From assembly GCF_001904745.1 (NCBI RefSeq), contig NZ_MRCD01000001.1, positions 62,001 through 126,000 on the forward strand: a stretch of DNA of 64,000 nucleotides. The letters are read 5' to 3'. Made by a program: the position numbers and the translations under genes. The stretch comes from Calothrix sp. HK-06. GTDB taxonomy: Bacteria; Cyanobacteriota; Cyanobacteriia; Cyanobacteriales; Nostocaceae. Under the pieces are notes generated by a model. The model made no database searches. It was not told the origin of the DNA and saw only the letters and a list, made by a program, of their open reading frames with translations. Shown piece by piece: positions 53,842-62,473 of this stretch. Within the stretch, counting starts at the first letter, position 1; each line of letters begins with the position of its first letter.

Positions 53842-54561
53842 TTATTGAGTTAGATAAAGCTTTTCTGCACTAATACCAGATATTACACCTGATAAAGTAG
53901 CAACAATTAAGCCTAAGTTATATGGCAGGCTATGGAAAACTAACGCCATTATTCCAGATACTACAACAGCTATTATCATTGGTTTATTAATTAAATAGGG
54001 AATTAGCAAACCAATAAAAGTTACTGACATAGCAAAATCTAAACCCCAGTTAGCTGCATTAGGAACGAGATTACCTAATGTAAATCCAGCAATTGTGAAA
54101 AGCTGCCAATTTGCATACATAAATAAGGCTGCTCCCAAATGATACCAGTGTTTGTAAGGTGATTTATCTGCTTGATTATAACGAGCAATTGCAACGGCAA
54201 AAGCTTCATCAGTTAGCCAAAACCCTAGAGAAAATTTCCAAACTTGAGGTAAGCGCTGCAAATGAGGAATTAAGCTAACTGCATAAAGTAAATGTCGTAA
54301 ATTGACTACAAACACGGTTAAAATAATTAAAGGTATTGCAGTACTATTAAGTAAACTTAAGGCGATAAACTGAGAAGAACCAGCAAAGACAAAAGCTGAC
54401 ATTGAGATAGTACCCGTTAGTGAGAAACCGCTGTTATTGGCAACGGCGCCGAATATAATGCCAAATGGAATGGCGCCTATTATCAATGGTACAATTCCTC
54501 TACAACCTGCGAAAAATTCACTCTTACGAGATATTTTATTTTCAATTGGATTAATATTCAT
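53842..54561 (-). CDS. azlC: AzlC-like branched-chain amino acid exporter
   Basis: 239 residues with about six to eight hydrophobic segments. [23 protein letters not shown] (about 19-41), [13 protein letters not shown] and [13 protein letters not shown] are hallmark AzlC motifs. AzlCD exports valine, leucine, isoleucine or their analogues (known). In an operon with azlD; preceded by a GGGCAAGGATGCCC repeat. Confidence 0.9.
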   Translation of the reverse strand: MNINPIENKISRKSEFFAGCRGIVPLIIGAIPFGIIFGAVANNSGFSLTGTISMSAFVFAGSSQFIALSLLNSTAIPLIILTVFVVNLRHLLYAVSLIPHLQRLPQVWKFSLGFWLTDEAFAVAIARYNQADKSPYKHWYHLGAALFMYANWQLFTIAGFTLGNLVPNAANWGLDFAMSVTFIGLLIPYLINKPMIIAVVVSGIMALVFHSLPYNLGLIVATLSGVISGISAEKLYLTQ

Positions 54562-54584
54562 TGTTTGTTAAAAATAATATGTAG

Positions 54585-54620
54585 AATGGGACGGGCAAGG
54601 ATGCCCGTTCCACAAGAGTT
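54585..54620. repeat. GGGACGGGCAAGGATGCCCGTTCC repeat
   Basis: A hairpin-forming GGGCAAGGATGCCC with flanks lies between azlC and lysE. A close copy is at 56,362-56,390. Confidence 0.65.
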
Positions 54621-54655
54621 ATAGATGTTTATTCCACAAGATTTGTAATAATTAG

Positions 54656-55282
54656 TTAATCATTGGCTTTTGCGAAAGCTAAACGCAAACCTAAACCAAT
54701 TAAGACGGCACCTGTTATTCTCTCTATCCAGTGTGATATTGACTGGAACATTGTTTTTACAGCATTTTGTGAAATTACAACAGCAACTAATGTGTACCAA
54801 GCTAGTGCTTGCACTACAATAGTCCCTCCATATACAACTTGTACATTTAATGGTGTCGCAGGATGAATGATTTGAGTAAACAGAGCAAGAAAGAATAATG
54901 TAGCTTTTGGATTCAGTACGTCACCTAATAAACCAATACGAAAAGCTGCCCAGTTACCTATTTTTAAAGCATGTTTAGTTATAGACTCTTCTTGATATTT
55001 CTTTGCTTTTAATGATTTTATACCTATGTAAATTAGGTAAGCGGCGCCGACCCATTTAATGATATTGAACAGTATAATTGAGCGCGAAATAATTGCTCCA
55101 ATCCCAATTAAACAGTAAGTAGCATGAATAATATGTCCAACAGTAATACCTAAAGCTGTATAAATACCAGTTTTGCGACTGTAAACTAAGCTATTTCGTA
55201 GTGTTAGCGCAAAATCTGGGCCAGGACTCATTACAGCGACCATTCCCAAAGAGAAAACAGTTAACCAATTGGCAAATGACAT
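54656..55282 (-). CDS. LysE/RhtB-family amino acid exporter
   Basis: 208 residues with about six hydrophobic segments. VMSPGPDFALTLRNSLVYSRKTGIYTALGITVGH (about 18-51) is the family signature. It exports lysine, threonine or related compounds; the exact substrate is unknown. Its start overlaps the AraC regulator gene by 22 bases, so the regulator probably controls it and is co-transcribed. Confidence 0.9.
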   Translation of the reverse strand: MSFANWLTVFSLGMVAVMSPGPDFALTLRNSLVYSRKTGIYTALGITVGHIIHATYCLIGIGAIISRSIILFNIIKWVGAAYLIYIGIKSLKAKKYQEESITKHALKIGNWAAFRIGLLGDVLNPKATLFFLALFTQIIHPATPLNVQVVYGGTIVVQALAWYTLVAVVISQNAVKTMFQSISHWIERITGAVLIGLGLRLAFAKAND

Positions 55283-56142
55283 AATTTTCTTACCCTAATA
55301 TGATTATGATTATTATTACAGCATCCAGATACATACTGTCCTGGTGTTATACCAACTAAACGCTTAAAATGGCGATGTAAATGACTTTGGTCAGTAAAAC
55401 CAGTTTCAGAAGCAGCTTGAGAAATTGGTATACCCATTGCTAGCATTGCTTTAGCGCGGTTAACTCGTAGTTGTACTAGATAAGCATGAGGTGGTAAACC
55501 AACTTCTCGCAGAAACACACGCAACAAACGCAGTGGTTTTAAATTAACTATTTTTGCTAGCTGTTCTAAAGAAATTGTCTCAGCATAATTATCATCCAAG
55601 TACTGCTTCACACATTGAACACGATTATGCTCACAACCAACAGGTTTACACAAAGGACGACTGTCAGCATAGCGTGTTACTAACTGTGCGAGTGTCCAAA
55701 GTAGACGAGATTCTTTTTCGAGTTGAGAAGCAGAAGTTTCACAAGCAATATGAAATTGTCGTAGCTGTGTTGCCAGTTCTGCATCTTGAATAACAGGTTG
55801 TGGAAAAAAGGGAATTGCTTGTCCATTTTCCCTAACCTCTATAAAAGCAGTTTGTAGCAACTTCACATCAGGATAAAGCATCCGATATTTCCAACCATCG
55901 GGTATTGCCGCATGTCCAGTGTGAGCTTCCCCAGGATGGATAATAACAATACTACTTGCAGGCGCCACATAATGTGAACCTTGATAAGTAAATGCTTCAA
56001 CCCCAGCTTCAATAACACCAATAGCAAAACCCTCATGAGTATGACGCGCGAAAGAATGAGTTATATATGTAGCACTGAGCATCTCCAAATTACTTAGAGC
56101 GCTGTCACGCCAAAATTTTGCCTGTTCCTGAGCCATTTTCAT
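55261..56142 (-). CDS. AraC-family transcriptional regulator
   Basis: 293 residues. The N-terminal cupin-like sensor has HTHEGFAIGVIEAGVEAF and VIIHPGEAHTGH. The C-terminal double helix-turn-helix (about 185-283) reads SLEQLAKIVNLKPLRLLRVFLREVGLPPHAYL and PISQAASETGFTDQSHLHRHFKRLVGITPGQY. It overlaps the LysE-type gene by 22 bases. Its ligand is likely an amino acid or a related molecule (inference). Confidence 0.93.
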   Translation of the reverse strand: MKMAQEQAKFWRDSALSNLEMLSATYITHSFARHTHEGFAIGVIEAGVEAFTYQGSHYVAPASSIVIIHPGEAHTGHAAIPDGWKYRMLYPDVKLLQTAFIEVRENGQAIPFFPQPVIQDAELATQLRQFHIACETSASQLEKESRLLWTLAQLVTRYADSRPLCKPVGCEHNRVQCVKQYLDDNYAETISLEQLAKIVNLKPLRLLRVFLREVGLPPHAYLVQLRVNRAKAMLAMGIPISQAASETGFTDQSHLHRHFKRLVGITPGQYVSGCCNNNHNHIRVRKLCHLPIG

Positions 56143-56214
56143 CGCTTCTCTACACTTGCAACCAGAGCGTAGTATTTATTTTAAGTAGTTCTCCAAAGTA
56201 TGTATTGTACGTTT

Positions 56215-56395
56215 TTGCAAGAAACAGGGTTTCTTCATCACTGAACAAAACAATCTTCAATAGAAACGAACAGAAACCCGGTTTCTCACTGTAAACGCAA
56301 AATCAAAATATACAGTACTATAAATATACTCAGTTACTTTGCATATAAAATCAACTAAAAAACGGGCAAGGATGCCCATCCCACAAGAGTTAGAT
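56215..56395. repeat. Two dispersed repeats in tandem
   Basis: GAAACAGGGTTTCTT...GAAACCCGGTTTCTC (56,221-56,287) belongs to the family at 16,886. ACGGGCAAGGATGCCCATCC (56,362 onward) belongs to the family at 54,585. Confidence 0.6.
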
Positions 56396-56427
56396 ACACA
56401 AAATGAAACATTTTTATAGAATTAGTT

Positions 56428-56523
56428 ATGCCGCAATCTAATAATCAAAATAAATTTGTTCTTTGCATCAAGAATAAAGAGTATCAAGCTACCTTGCAAA
56501 TACAGAAAATCTATAATACTATT
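56428..56523 (+). pseudogene. 5' fragment of a small cyanobacterial protein gene
   Basis: The first 32 residues (FVLCIKNKEYQATLQIQKIYNTI) resemble the start of a common small cyanobacterial protein of about 75 residues whose start reads like FVICIKNEEYPASLELRKLY. After this the frame turns to unrelated sequence and then into the 3' side of the SDR gene. The conserved end of the family is absent, so I read it as truncated. The match is from memory. Confidence 0.45.
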
Positions 56524-56551
56524 TTTAACTATGAATTGCGAAGAGCGATAA

Positions 56552-57319
56552 TTAAGAGCGTAAATAACTGGCGCCATTCACATCAACAATATTACCTGTT
56601 AAAAATTCTGAACCTGGTGAAGCTAAAAACAAAACTGTGTGTGCAATTTCTTCAGGATAGGCAACACGATTTAATGGGCTTTGTTGTCTAATGAAATCTC
56701 CTGCTGGACTTTCTAAAACAGCGCGCGACATTTCGGTTTCTACATAACCTGGAGCGACTGCCGTAACAAATATATTATAAGGTGCCAAGTATTGAGCTAA
56801 TGATTGACTCAAAGAATTAAGAGCAGCTTTACTAGCACCATATGCAGTAGCTGTTGGTTCTCCTCTAAATGCACCACGTGAAGTTATATTAATAATCCGT
56901 CCACTGCGTCGTTCTATCATATGTTTTGCTACACAATACGATACATTCGCGGCGCCTAGTAAGTTAACATTTATAGTTTGTTGCCATACTGTTTGCCAAT
57001 CTTCATAGCTAGTTTGATTAAGAGGATGCTCCTGATAAATACCTGCATTATTAACCAAAATATCAATTTGCCCAAATTCATTTAACGTCGAAGTCACCAT
57101 TTCCTCAACTGCTACAGGGTTGCCAAGGTCTGCTTTAACTGTAATATGTCCCGTACCTTCTAAAGAATTACACACACTTTCAGCAACATCATGCTGCTGA
57201 TGATAGTGAACTGCTACACGGGCGCCACCCCCAGCAAAACCTGTTACTATTGCTTCACCTATTCCCCGCGAGGCACCTGTAACTAATACTTTTGTTCCTT
57301 GGAAATCGAAAGTAATCAT
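56552..57319 (-). CDS. SDR-family reductase (FabG-like)
   Basis: 255 residues from ATG 57,319. The longer open frame up to 57,433 reads through a dispersed intergenic repeat and is not the true start. The NAD(P)-binding motif TGASRGIGEAI (about 14-24), NNAGIY, and catalytic Ser, Tyr and Lys (ITSRGAFRGEPTATAYGASKAAL) are intact. It is close to 3-oxoacyl-ACP reductases and sugar dehydrogenases. Substrate unknown. Confidence 0.9.
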   Translation of the reverse strand: MITFDFQGTKVLVTGASRGIGEAIVTGFAGGGARVAVHYHQQHDVAESVCNSLEGTGHITVKADLGNPVAVEEMVTSTLNEFGQIDILVNNAGIYQEHPLNQTSYEDWQTVWQQTINVNLLGAANVSYCVAKHMIERRSGRIINITSRGAFRGEPTATAYGASKAALNSLSQSLAQYLAPYNIFVTAVAPGYVETEMSRAVLESPAGDFIRQQSPLNRVAYPEEIAHTVLFLASPGSEFLTGNIVDVNGASYLRS

Positions 57320-57344
57320 AATATTTTCGAGTACTACTGCTTGA

Positions 57345-57421
57345 AATTGTAGGTTGGGGAGCCACTCGCGTGCCAGGGTTTCCCTGGTTGAGCGAAGTGG
57401 CGTTGGAGGCTTTGCGTAACC
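57345..57421. repeat. Dispersed intergenic repeat, second copy
   Basis: Starts TGTAGGTTGGGGAGCC and ends GCGTAACCCAC, with CAGGGTTTCCCTGG inside; related to the copy at 29,705-29,835. Confidence 0.6.
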
Positions 57422-57538
57422 CACATCTTGCACCAGGCCTAGAAACCGGGCTTCTTGACAAAAACTTTGCTATAAAACGTTGATTTTTCGTACAGAAGCC
57501 CGGTTTCTTTAAGCTTATTGAGAATGGTGCAAGATGTG
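57422..57538. repeat. Nested inverted repeat element
   Basis: Outer arms CACATCTTGCACCA (57,422-57,435) and TGGTGCAAGATGTG (57,525-57,538) flank inner arms AGAAACCGGGCTTCT and AGAAGCCCGGTTTCT. A composite in which one repeat sits inside another. Confidence 0.75.
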
Positions 57539-57557
57539 AGGTAACCCAACATATCCT

Positions 57558-57650
57558 CAACCAGTAGTACTACCAGAAAGGCGCCTATCAAGTAAACATA
57601 TCAAACAGTACTACTGGTTAACCGTAAACCAGTAGTACCAGTTGTATTAA
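57558..57650. repeat. AACCAGTAGTACT inverted repeat
   Basis: AACCAGTAGTACT and AGTACTACTGGTT form a hairpin, followed by a third unit AAACCAGTAGTACCAG. It lies just after the kinase stop, on the kinase's 3' side. Confidence 0.55.
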
Positions 57651-57665
57651 CAAAACTTAAATATA

Positions 57666-60600
57666 TCAAGATAGTAATTTACAAATAGCTTCTAGTAATT
57701 CTTCTGAGTCAACAGGTTTAGCGATGTGATGCTGAAAACCTGCTGTTAATGCTTGCTGCTGATTTATTTCACCCGCATAAGCTGTTAATGCAATTGCTGG
57801 TATTTCTTGTATATTTTTCTCTTTTTCCCTAGTCCGTATTTCTTGTATTAACATATACCCATCCATTTCTGCCATGCCAATATCGCTAAGTAAAATATCG
57901 GGCTGAGAATGTGATAGTAATTGTAAAGCTTCGGCTCCTGATGCCACTGTTGTAACAGTAGCTCCATACTCTTCTAAAATAAAGCTAAAAAATTCGAGAT
58001 TATCTGCATCGTCATCCACAATCAGAATACTTTTACCTGCAAGAGGCAGGGTATTTAAAGGAGTATCTAATAAGTTCATGTTCATTTCTTTAGTTTCTGT
58101 TAAATTTTGTATCACGGGTAATTTAACTATAAAAGTGGCGCCTTGACCTTCACCCAGACTTTCTGCCTTAACTGTTCCACCATGCAATTCAACTAAATAC
58201 TTAACAATTGCTAACCCTAGTCCCAGACCGCCAAATTTTCGGGTTGTGGCACTATCTTCTTGACGGAAGTGTTCAAATACATAAGGTAAAAAGTCTGCAC
58301 TAATACCTTTACCATTATCGCTAACTGAAATTTGAGCTTGCTTATTTACAGATTCCAAACAAATTTTAATTTGTCCAGATTGAGGCGTGAATTTGACGGC
58401 ATTTGATAAAAGGTTCCAAATAATTTGTTGCAAACGTCCAGCATCACCTAGAACTTGTCCAATTGAGTCAAACTGCGTCTGAATGTGAATATTTTTAGCT
58501 TCTGCTGCTAAACGCACGGTTTCGAGTGCTGCCTCAATAACAGGTATCAAGTTAACACTAACCATATTCAGGCTGAGTTTACCTTGTAAAATTCGTGAAA
58601 CATCAAGCAAGTCTTCGATAAGCTGCGCTTGTAACTTGGCATTACGTTCAATTGTTGAAAGCGCACTTTTTAAAGCTGCTTCGTCAAATTTACGGGTTTG
58701 TAATAATTTTGCCCAACCAAGAATTGGGTTGAGAGGAGAGCGCAACTCGTGAGATAATACTGCTAAAAATTCATCTTTAATTCGGTTTGCTGCTTCAGCA
58801 TCCGCGCGTGCTGCTTGCTCTTGTTGCAATAAACGTTCGCGTTCCTGTTCTGCTTGCTTACGCTCGGTAATATCTCGATAAAAAATACTTAACCCACTCT
58901 CGCTAGGATAAGCATGAATTTCTAGCCAGACATCGTATACAGATGGCACATAATAACGGTGTTCAAAGTGGACTGGAACTTGATGTTCCATTGCCCACCG
59001 ATACTGATATTCAACATTTGTACCAACCGAAGGCGCCCATTCCTCCCAGTGAGTTTTACCTAGTACCTCTGTGCGGGATTTACCATTGATGCGCTCGGCT
59101 GCTGCATTTTGATAAACTACTCGCCAGTCTTTGTCTAGAGCAATATATGCGTCGCTCATATTTTCTAGAAGGGATATTAGCTGGTTATAAGTCTCTTCAC
59201 TTTGTTGACGTAATGCTTGTTCACGTATTAATGCTTCTTTGCGTAACTGAGCTAATTTCAAAGTTGCTGCAACGCGCACTCTTAATTCACGAGCTGAGAA
59301 TGGCTTCACTAAATAATCATCTGCTCCAGCTTCCATACCTTCAACGCGCGACTCTTCACCCGCACGCGCTGATAGCATAATAATTGGAATATCTGTAGTA
59401 TCAGAGTTTGCTCTTAGTTCTCGCAATAACCCAAAACCATCGAGTCGCGGCATCATTATATCTGTCAGAACTAAATCAGGAACTTGTTGACGAATCGCAG
59501 TTAAAGCCTCTATCCCATCTCCTACAGCTTCTACTATATAATTTTCTTCTAATAAACGCTTGACATATTCACGCATATCTGTATTATCATCAGCAAGCAA
59601 AATGCGAAGAGTAGAGACGTGTAAACCGGAGGTTTTCCCGCTCTTATTAATCACGTCTCTACGATTAATCACGTCTGTATGAGTGGTTTGTAGTTGACTC
59701 AGCACTTTCAAATCAGCACTTTCCACTGTTTGAGGTAGCCAGCGTAAAGCTTCCTCTACATAAGGAGTGGCGCCTAAAGCAGTTGAGGCAAGTGTACTAA
59801 TTGCACCGATACGGTCAGCAGGTAGATGGGCATATCCTCTCTTGATTGATACTGTAAAACAAGTGCCTTTATTTACAATGCTTTCTACATGAATATCGCC
59901 ACCGTGCAGCTTGACTAATTCTTGTACTAGTGATAGGCCAATTCCTGACCCTTCTAAGGAACGTCCTTTGGCGCCTTCAACACGGTAAAATCGCTCAAAT
60001 AAATGTGGCAGTTCTGTAGTTGGAATACCAATGCCTGTATCGCGTACTTTTAGTTCAATATTGTCACCAATAGCGTGCAGCGCAACTTCAATTTCTCCTA
60101 CAAAAGTAAATTTGAAGGCATTAGAAATCAAGTTTAAAACTACTTTTTCCCACATTTGTTGGTCTACATATGCTTCAATGTATTGTGGGCAATTAATTAT
60201 TAGCTGTAGTCCCGCTTTTTCAATAGCAGAACGAAATACACTTGCTAATTCTCTTGTCAGCGTTGCTAAGTCAGTTTTGTCATACACTGCTTGTACTCGT
60301 CCTGCTTCAATACGAGAAAAATCAAGCAGCGTATTAACGAGTTTCAGTAAACGCAAGCCATTACGATGAACTAATTCTAATATTTGTCTTTGCTGTTGCG
60401 TAAGTTCTGCATCTTCTGCCACCATGTCTTCTAATGGAGATAGCATTAATGTCAGTGGAGTTCGGAATTCATGACTAACATTACTAAAAAAAGTTGTTTT
60501 AGCTTTATCTAATTCTGCTAACACTTCCGCGCGTCTCTTTTCTGCTTCATATGCCGAAGCGTTGGCAATTGCAGTTGCTACATTGTTAGCTACTAATTCA

Positions 60601-61565
60601 AAAAATCTTTGGTAAGTGTCATCCATACTACGCTGGGGACTAATACCCATAACTAGCAATCCAGCTAGCTGCTTTTTTTGTCCCGATTGAGCAATTGGCA
60701 TTACAATACAGGAATTCGGCGGTGTACTCCAGACACTCGAAGGTATTGCATCAAATTTAAATGTTAAATCATCTATAATTAGCGCTTCGCAAGTTTGGCA
60801 AACTTCTGCAAGGTTCCAAACATCACTGCTTTGATTTTGTGTTAAATCTACTTGTGTTGGACTTGCATCACATCCCGTCTCAATTCCTACCGTACCAACA
60901 AGACGCGCGAATAATAATGTTTCAGTTTCTTCTACTAAATATAATAAAGCAAAAGGAATGTCGTGAGGATTATGAGATAAAGTAGTAACAGCGAAGTTAC
61001 AAGCTTCCTCAACAGTTTTTGCTTTGGATGTGTTGGCGCCAAGTTCGCGTAATGTTCGTAAATGTCGCTCGCCAATTACACGCTCGGTAGTTTCCGTAAC
61101 AGCAGTAAATACTCCTCCAACTTCTCCCGTTTCTATAAGAATAGGACTATAAGAATAAGTAAAATAACATTCTTCGATAAAACCAAACCGATTTATGGGT
61201 AGGTATAAATCATCAGACCATGTAGCTTGCCCTGTATTTAATACACCGTTGAGTTGCGCTCCAATAATCTCCCAAGCTTCTTGCCACATTTCGTATCCAG
61301 GTTTGCCTAATGCTTTGGGGTGCTTAATTGGACCAAGAACAGGGCGCCAAGCATCGTTGTATATTAAAACAAGTTCTCGTCCCCACCAAATCACCATTGG
61401 GAACCGTGAATACAAACAAATATCTACAGCAGTTCGTAAACTTTGTGGCCAGTTTTCCTTTGAACCGAGTGGTGTTGCAGCCCAATCCATATTCTGCACA
61501 AGCCCCACCATTTCACCTTCTTCTGAGAAGAGCTTATTAGGACTAACTGGTTTCGCCTCCATCAT
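57666..61565 (-). CDS. Double hybrid sensor histidine kinase
   Basis: 1,299 residues in modules: a PAS-like N-terminus (VIWWGRELVLIYNDAWRPVLG), a GAF region (about 165-340), kinase 1 (His in FFSNVSHEFRTPLTLML, with the ATP-binding part to about 575), a linker, receiver 1 (RILLADDNTDMRE to about 770, Asp in VLTDIMMPRLDG), a PAS (about 800-925), kinase 2 (FLAVLSHELRSPLNPIL) and receiver 2 (ILIVDDDADNLEFF, Asp in ILLSDIGMAEMDG). It probably signals by internal phospho-relay. No membrane segment. The linker before receiver 1 is encoded by an intergenic-type repeat (59,611-59,690). Ligand unknown. Confidence 0.93.
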   Translation of the reverse strand: MMEAKPVSPNKLFSEEGEMVGLVQNMDWAATPLGSKENWPQSLRTAVDICLYSRFPMVIWWGRELVLIYNDAWRPVLGPIKHPKALGKPGYEMWQEAWEIIGAQLNGVLNTGQATWSDDLYLPINRFGFIEECYFTYSYSPILIETGEVGGVFTAVTETTERVIGERHLRTLRELGANTSKAKTVEEACNFAVTTLSHNPHDIPFALLYLVEETETLLFARLVGTVGIETGCDASPTQVDLTQNQSSDVWNLAEVCQTCEALIIDDLTFKFDAIPSSVWSTPPNSCIVMPIAQSGQKKQLAGLLVMGISPQRSMDDTYQRFFELVANNVATAIANASAYEAEKRRAEVLAELDKAKTTFFSNVSHEFRTPLTLMLSPLEDMVAEDAELTQQQRQILELVHRNGLRLLKLVNTLLDFSRIEAGRVQAVYDKTDLATLTRELASVFRSAIEKAGLQLIINCPQYIEAYVDQQMWEKVVLNLISNAFKFTFVGEIEVALHAIGDNIELKVRDTGIGIPTTELPHLFERFYRVEGAKGRSLEGSGIGLSLVQELVKLHGGDIHVESIVNKGTCFTVSIKRGYAHLPADRIGAISTLASTALGATPYVEEALRWLPQTVESADLKVLSQLQTTHTDVINRRDVINKSGKTSGLHVSTLRILLADDNTDMREYVKRLLEENYIVEAVGDGIEALTAIRQQVPDLVLTDIMMPRLDGFGLLRELRANSDTTDIPIIMLSARAGEESRVEGMEAGADDYLVKPFSARELRVRVAATLKLAQLRKEALIREQALRQQSEETYNQLISLLENMSDAYIALDKDWRVVYQNAAAERINGKSRTEVLGKTHWEEWAPSVGTNVEYQYRWAMEHQVPVHFEHRYYVPSVYDVWLEIHAYPSESGLSIFYRDITERKQAEQERERLLQQEQAARADAEAANRIKDEFLAVLSHELRSPLNPILGWAKLLQTRKFDEAALKSALSTIERNAKLQAQLIEDLLDVSRILQGKLSLNMVSVNLIPVIEAALETVRLAAEAKNIHIQTQFDSIGQVLGDAGRLQQIIWNLLSNAVKFTPQSGQIKICLESVNKQAQISVSDNGKGISADFLPYVFEHFRQEDSATTRKFGGLGLGLAIVKYLVELHGGTVKAESLGEGQGATFIVKLPVIQNLTETKEMNMNLLDTPLNTLPLAGKSILIVDDDADNLEFFSFILEEYGATVTTVASGAEALQLLSHSQPDILLSDIGMAEMDGYMLIQEIRTREKEKNIQEIPAIALTAYAGEINQQQALTAGFQHHIAKPVDSEELLEAICKLLS
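59611..59662. repeat. GTAGAGACG repeat inside the kinase gene
   Basis: GTAGAGACG (59,611-59,619) and CGTCTCTAC (59,654-59,662), followed by another partial unit (ATTAATCACGTCT). The same family is intergenic elsewhere (17,119 and 61,833). It stays in frame and encodes a linker including INRRDVINKSGK. Confidence 0.75.
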
Positions 61566-61684
61566 AAGTTATACTTTATGCTGATAATTGTTTAATATTT
61601 TAAGATGCTTTACACGCTAGATAATCTACCTCTAGTACTACTACTTCGATATAAAAATCTATCTAATGGTTAAAGACTATAATC

Positions 61685-61798
61685 TTATTTTTTGCCTGCT
61701 ATAAATATGGCACCAATCACAAACACCGTTAAAGCCAAGTATGTAAAAACTGTCGCCCACTCTTCTATGCTACCAGCTACCAAAAAATAATCATTCAT
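61685..61798 (-). CDS. 37-residue single-span membrane protein
   Basis: ATG 61,798 to stop 61,685. A short polar start (MNDYFLVAGSIEEW) is followed by one hydrophobic helix (ATVFTYLALTVFVIGAIFIAG) and KK. The size and layout resemble small subunits of photosynthetic complexes, but no known subunit is recognised. No strong ribosome site is seen. Confidence 0.45.
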   Translation of the reverse strand: MNDYFLVAGSIEEWATVFTYLALTVFVIGAIFIAGKK

Positions 61799-61832
61799 TA
61801 ACACAACCAATAATCAAACCAACAAATGTAAT

Positions 61833-61860
61833 GTAGAGACGTGACATGTCACGTCTCTAC
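61833..61860. repeat. Perfect 28-base palindrome, GTAGAGACG family
   Basis: GTAGAGACGTGACA followed directly by its reverse complement. It lies between the gene at 61,895 and the 37-residue frame and may act as terminator for the former. Confidence 0.75.
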
Positions 61861-61894
61861 AACTGTAATATCATAACCTGTATTAATTTGTGAA

Positions 61895-62389
61895 TTAAAA
61901 TCGTAAACCAACACCACCTTGTAACGACAGTGCAGTACCACCACCATCACGGTAAGCATCAAATGCAATAATCGCATTACCAAAAATTACTGTATTACTA
62001 TTGGGAACCATGTAATCAACACCAGGTTGCAGCGCAAAGCTAATTTTGTTACCAACAGGAGAAGGGTCACTACCACCAGCAAGTACTAACCCGGCGCCTA
62101 TATAAGCATCAGTTTGCCAGTTCAAAGGAATATCATAAGATACTGTAGGTACAACTGCTGTACTTTGACCTATCAAAGCTTGTGCGCGAAATGATATTGG
62201 TGTTTCTAACAACTTATAACGCGCTGCTAAAACTCCTCCTACTTGGATACCATCCGAAAGACCAACAGCAGGTCCAACACCTACATAACTTCCATATGCA
62301 ACTTGTGCAGAAGCGGGTTGAGCAAACTGCGTCAATCCCAATATCGAACCAGCGAATACAAGTGATGTCAAATACTTAAGATGCCTCAT
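61895..62389 (-). CDS. Exported beta-rich hypothetical protein
   Basis: 164 residues from ATG 62,389, which has AGGAG seven bases upstream; an earlier start at 62,404 lacks it. A signal peptide (KYLTSLVFAGSILGLTQFAQPASA) precedes a mature part of alternating hydrophobic and glycine residues (SYVGVGPAVGLSD, AYIGAGLVLAGG, LQGGVGLRF), like a small outer-membrane barrel with a C-terminal Phe. Function unknown. Confidence 0.75.
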   Translation of the reverse strand: MRHLKYLTSLVFAGSILGLTQFAQPASAQVAYGSYVGVGPAVGLSDGIQVGGVLAARYKLLETPISFRAQALIGQSTAVVPTVSYDIPLNWQTDAYIGAGLVLAGGSDPSPVGNKISFALQPGVDYMVPNSNTVIFGNAIIAFDAYRDGGGTALSLQGGVGLRF

Positions 62390-62473
62390 TGCCCTACTCC
62401 TCACATAATTTTGAATTAGGGGTAAAGGGTTATTTTTCTTACTCTACCCTTTCCCCATTCTTCATTTATAACA

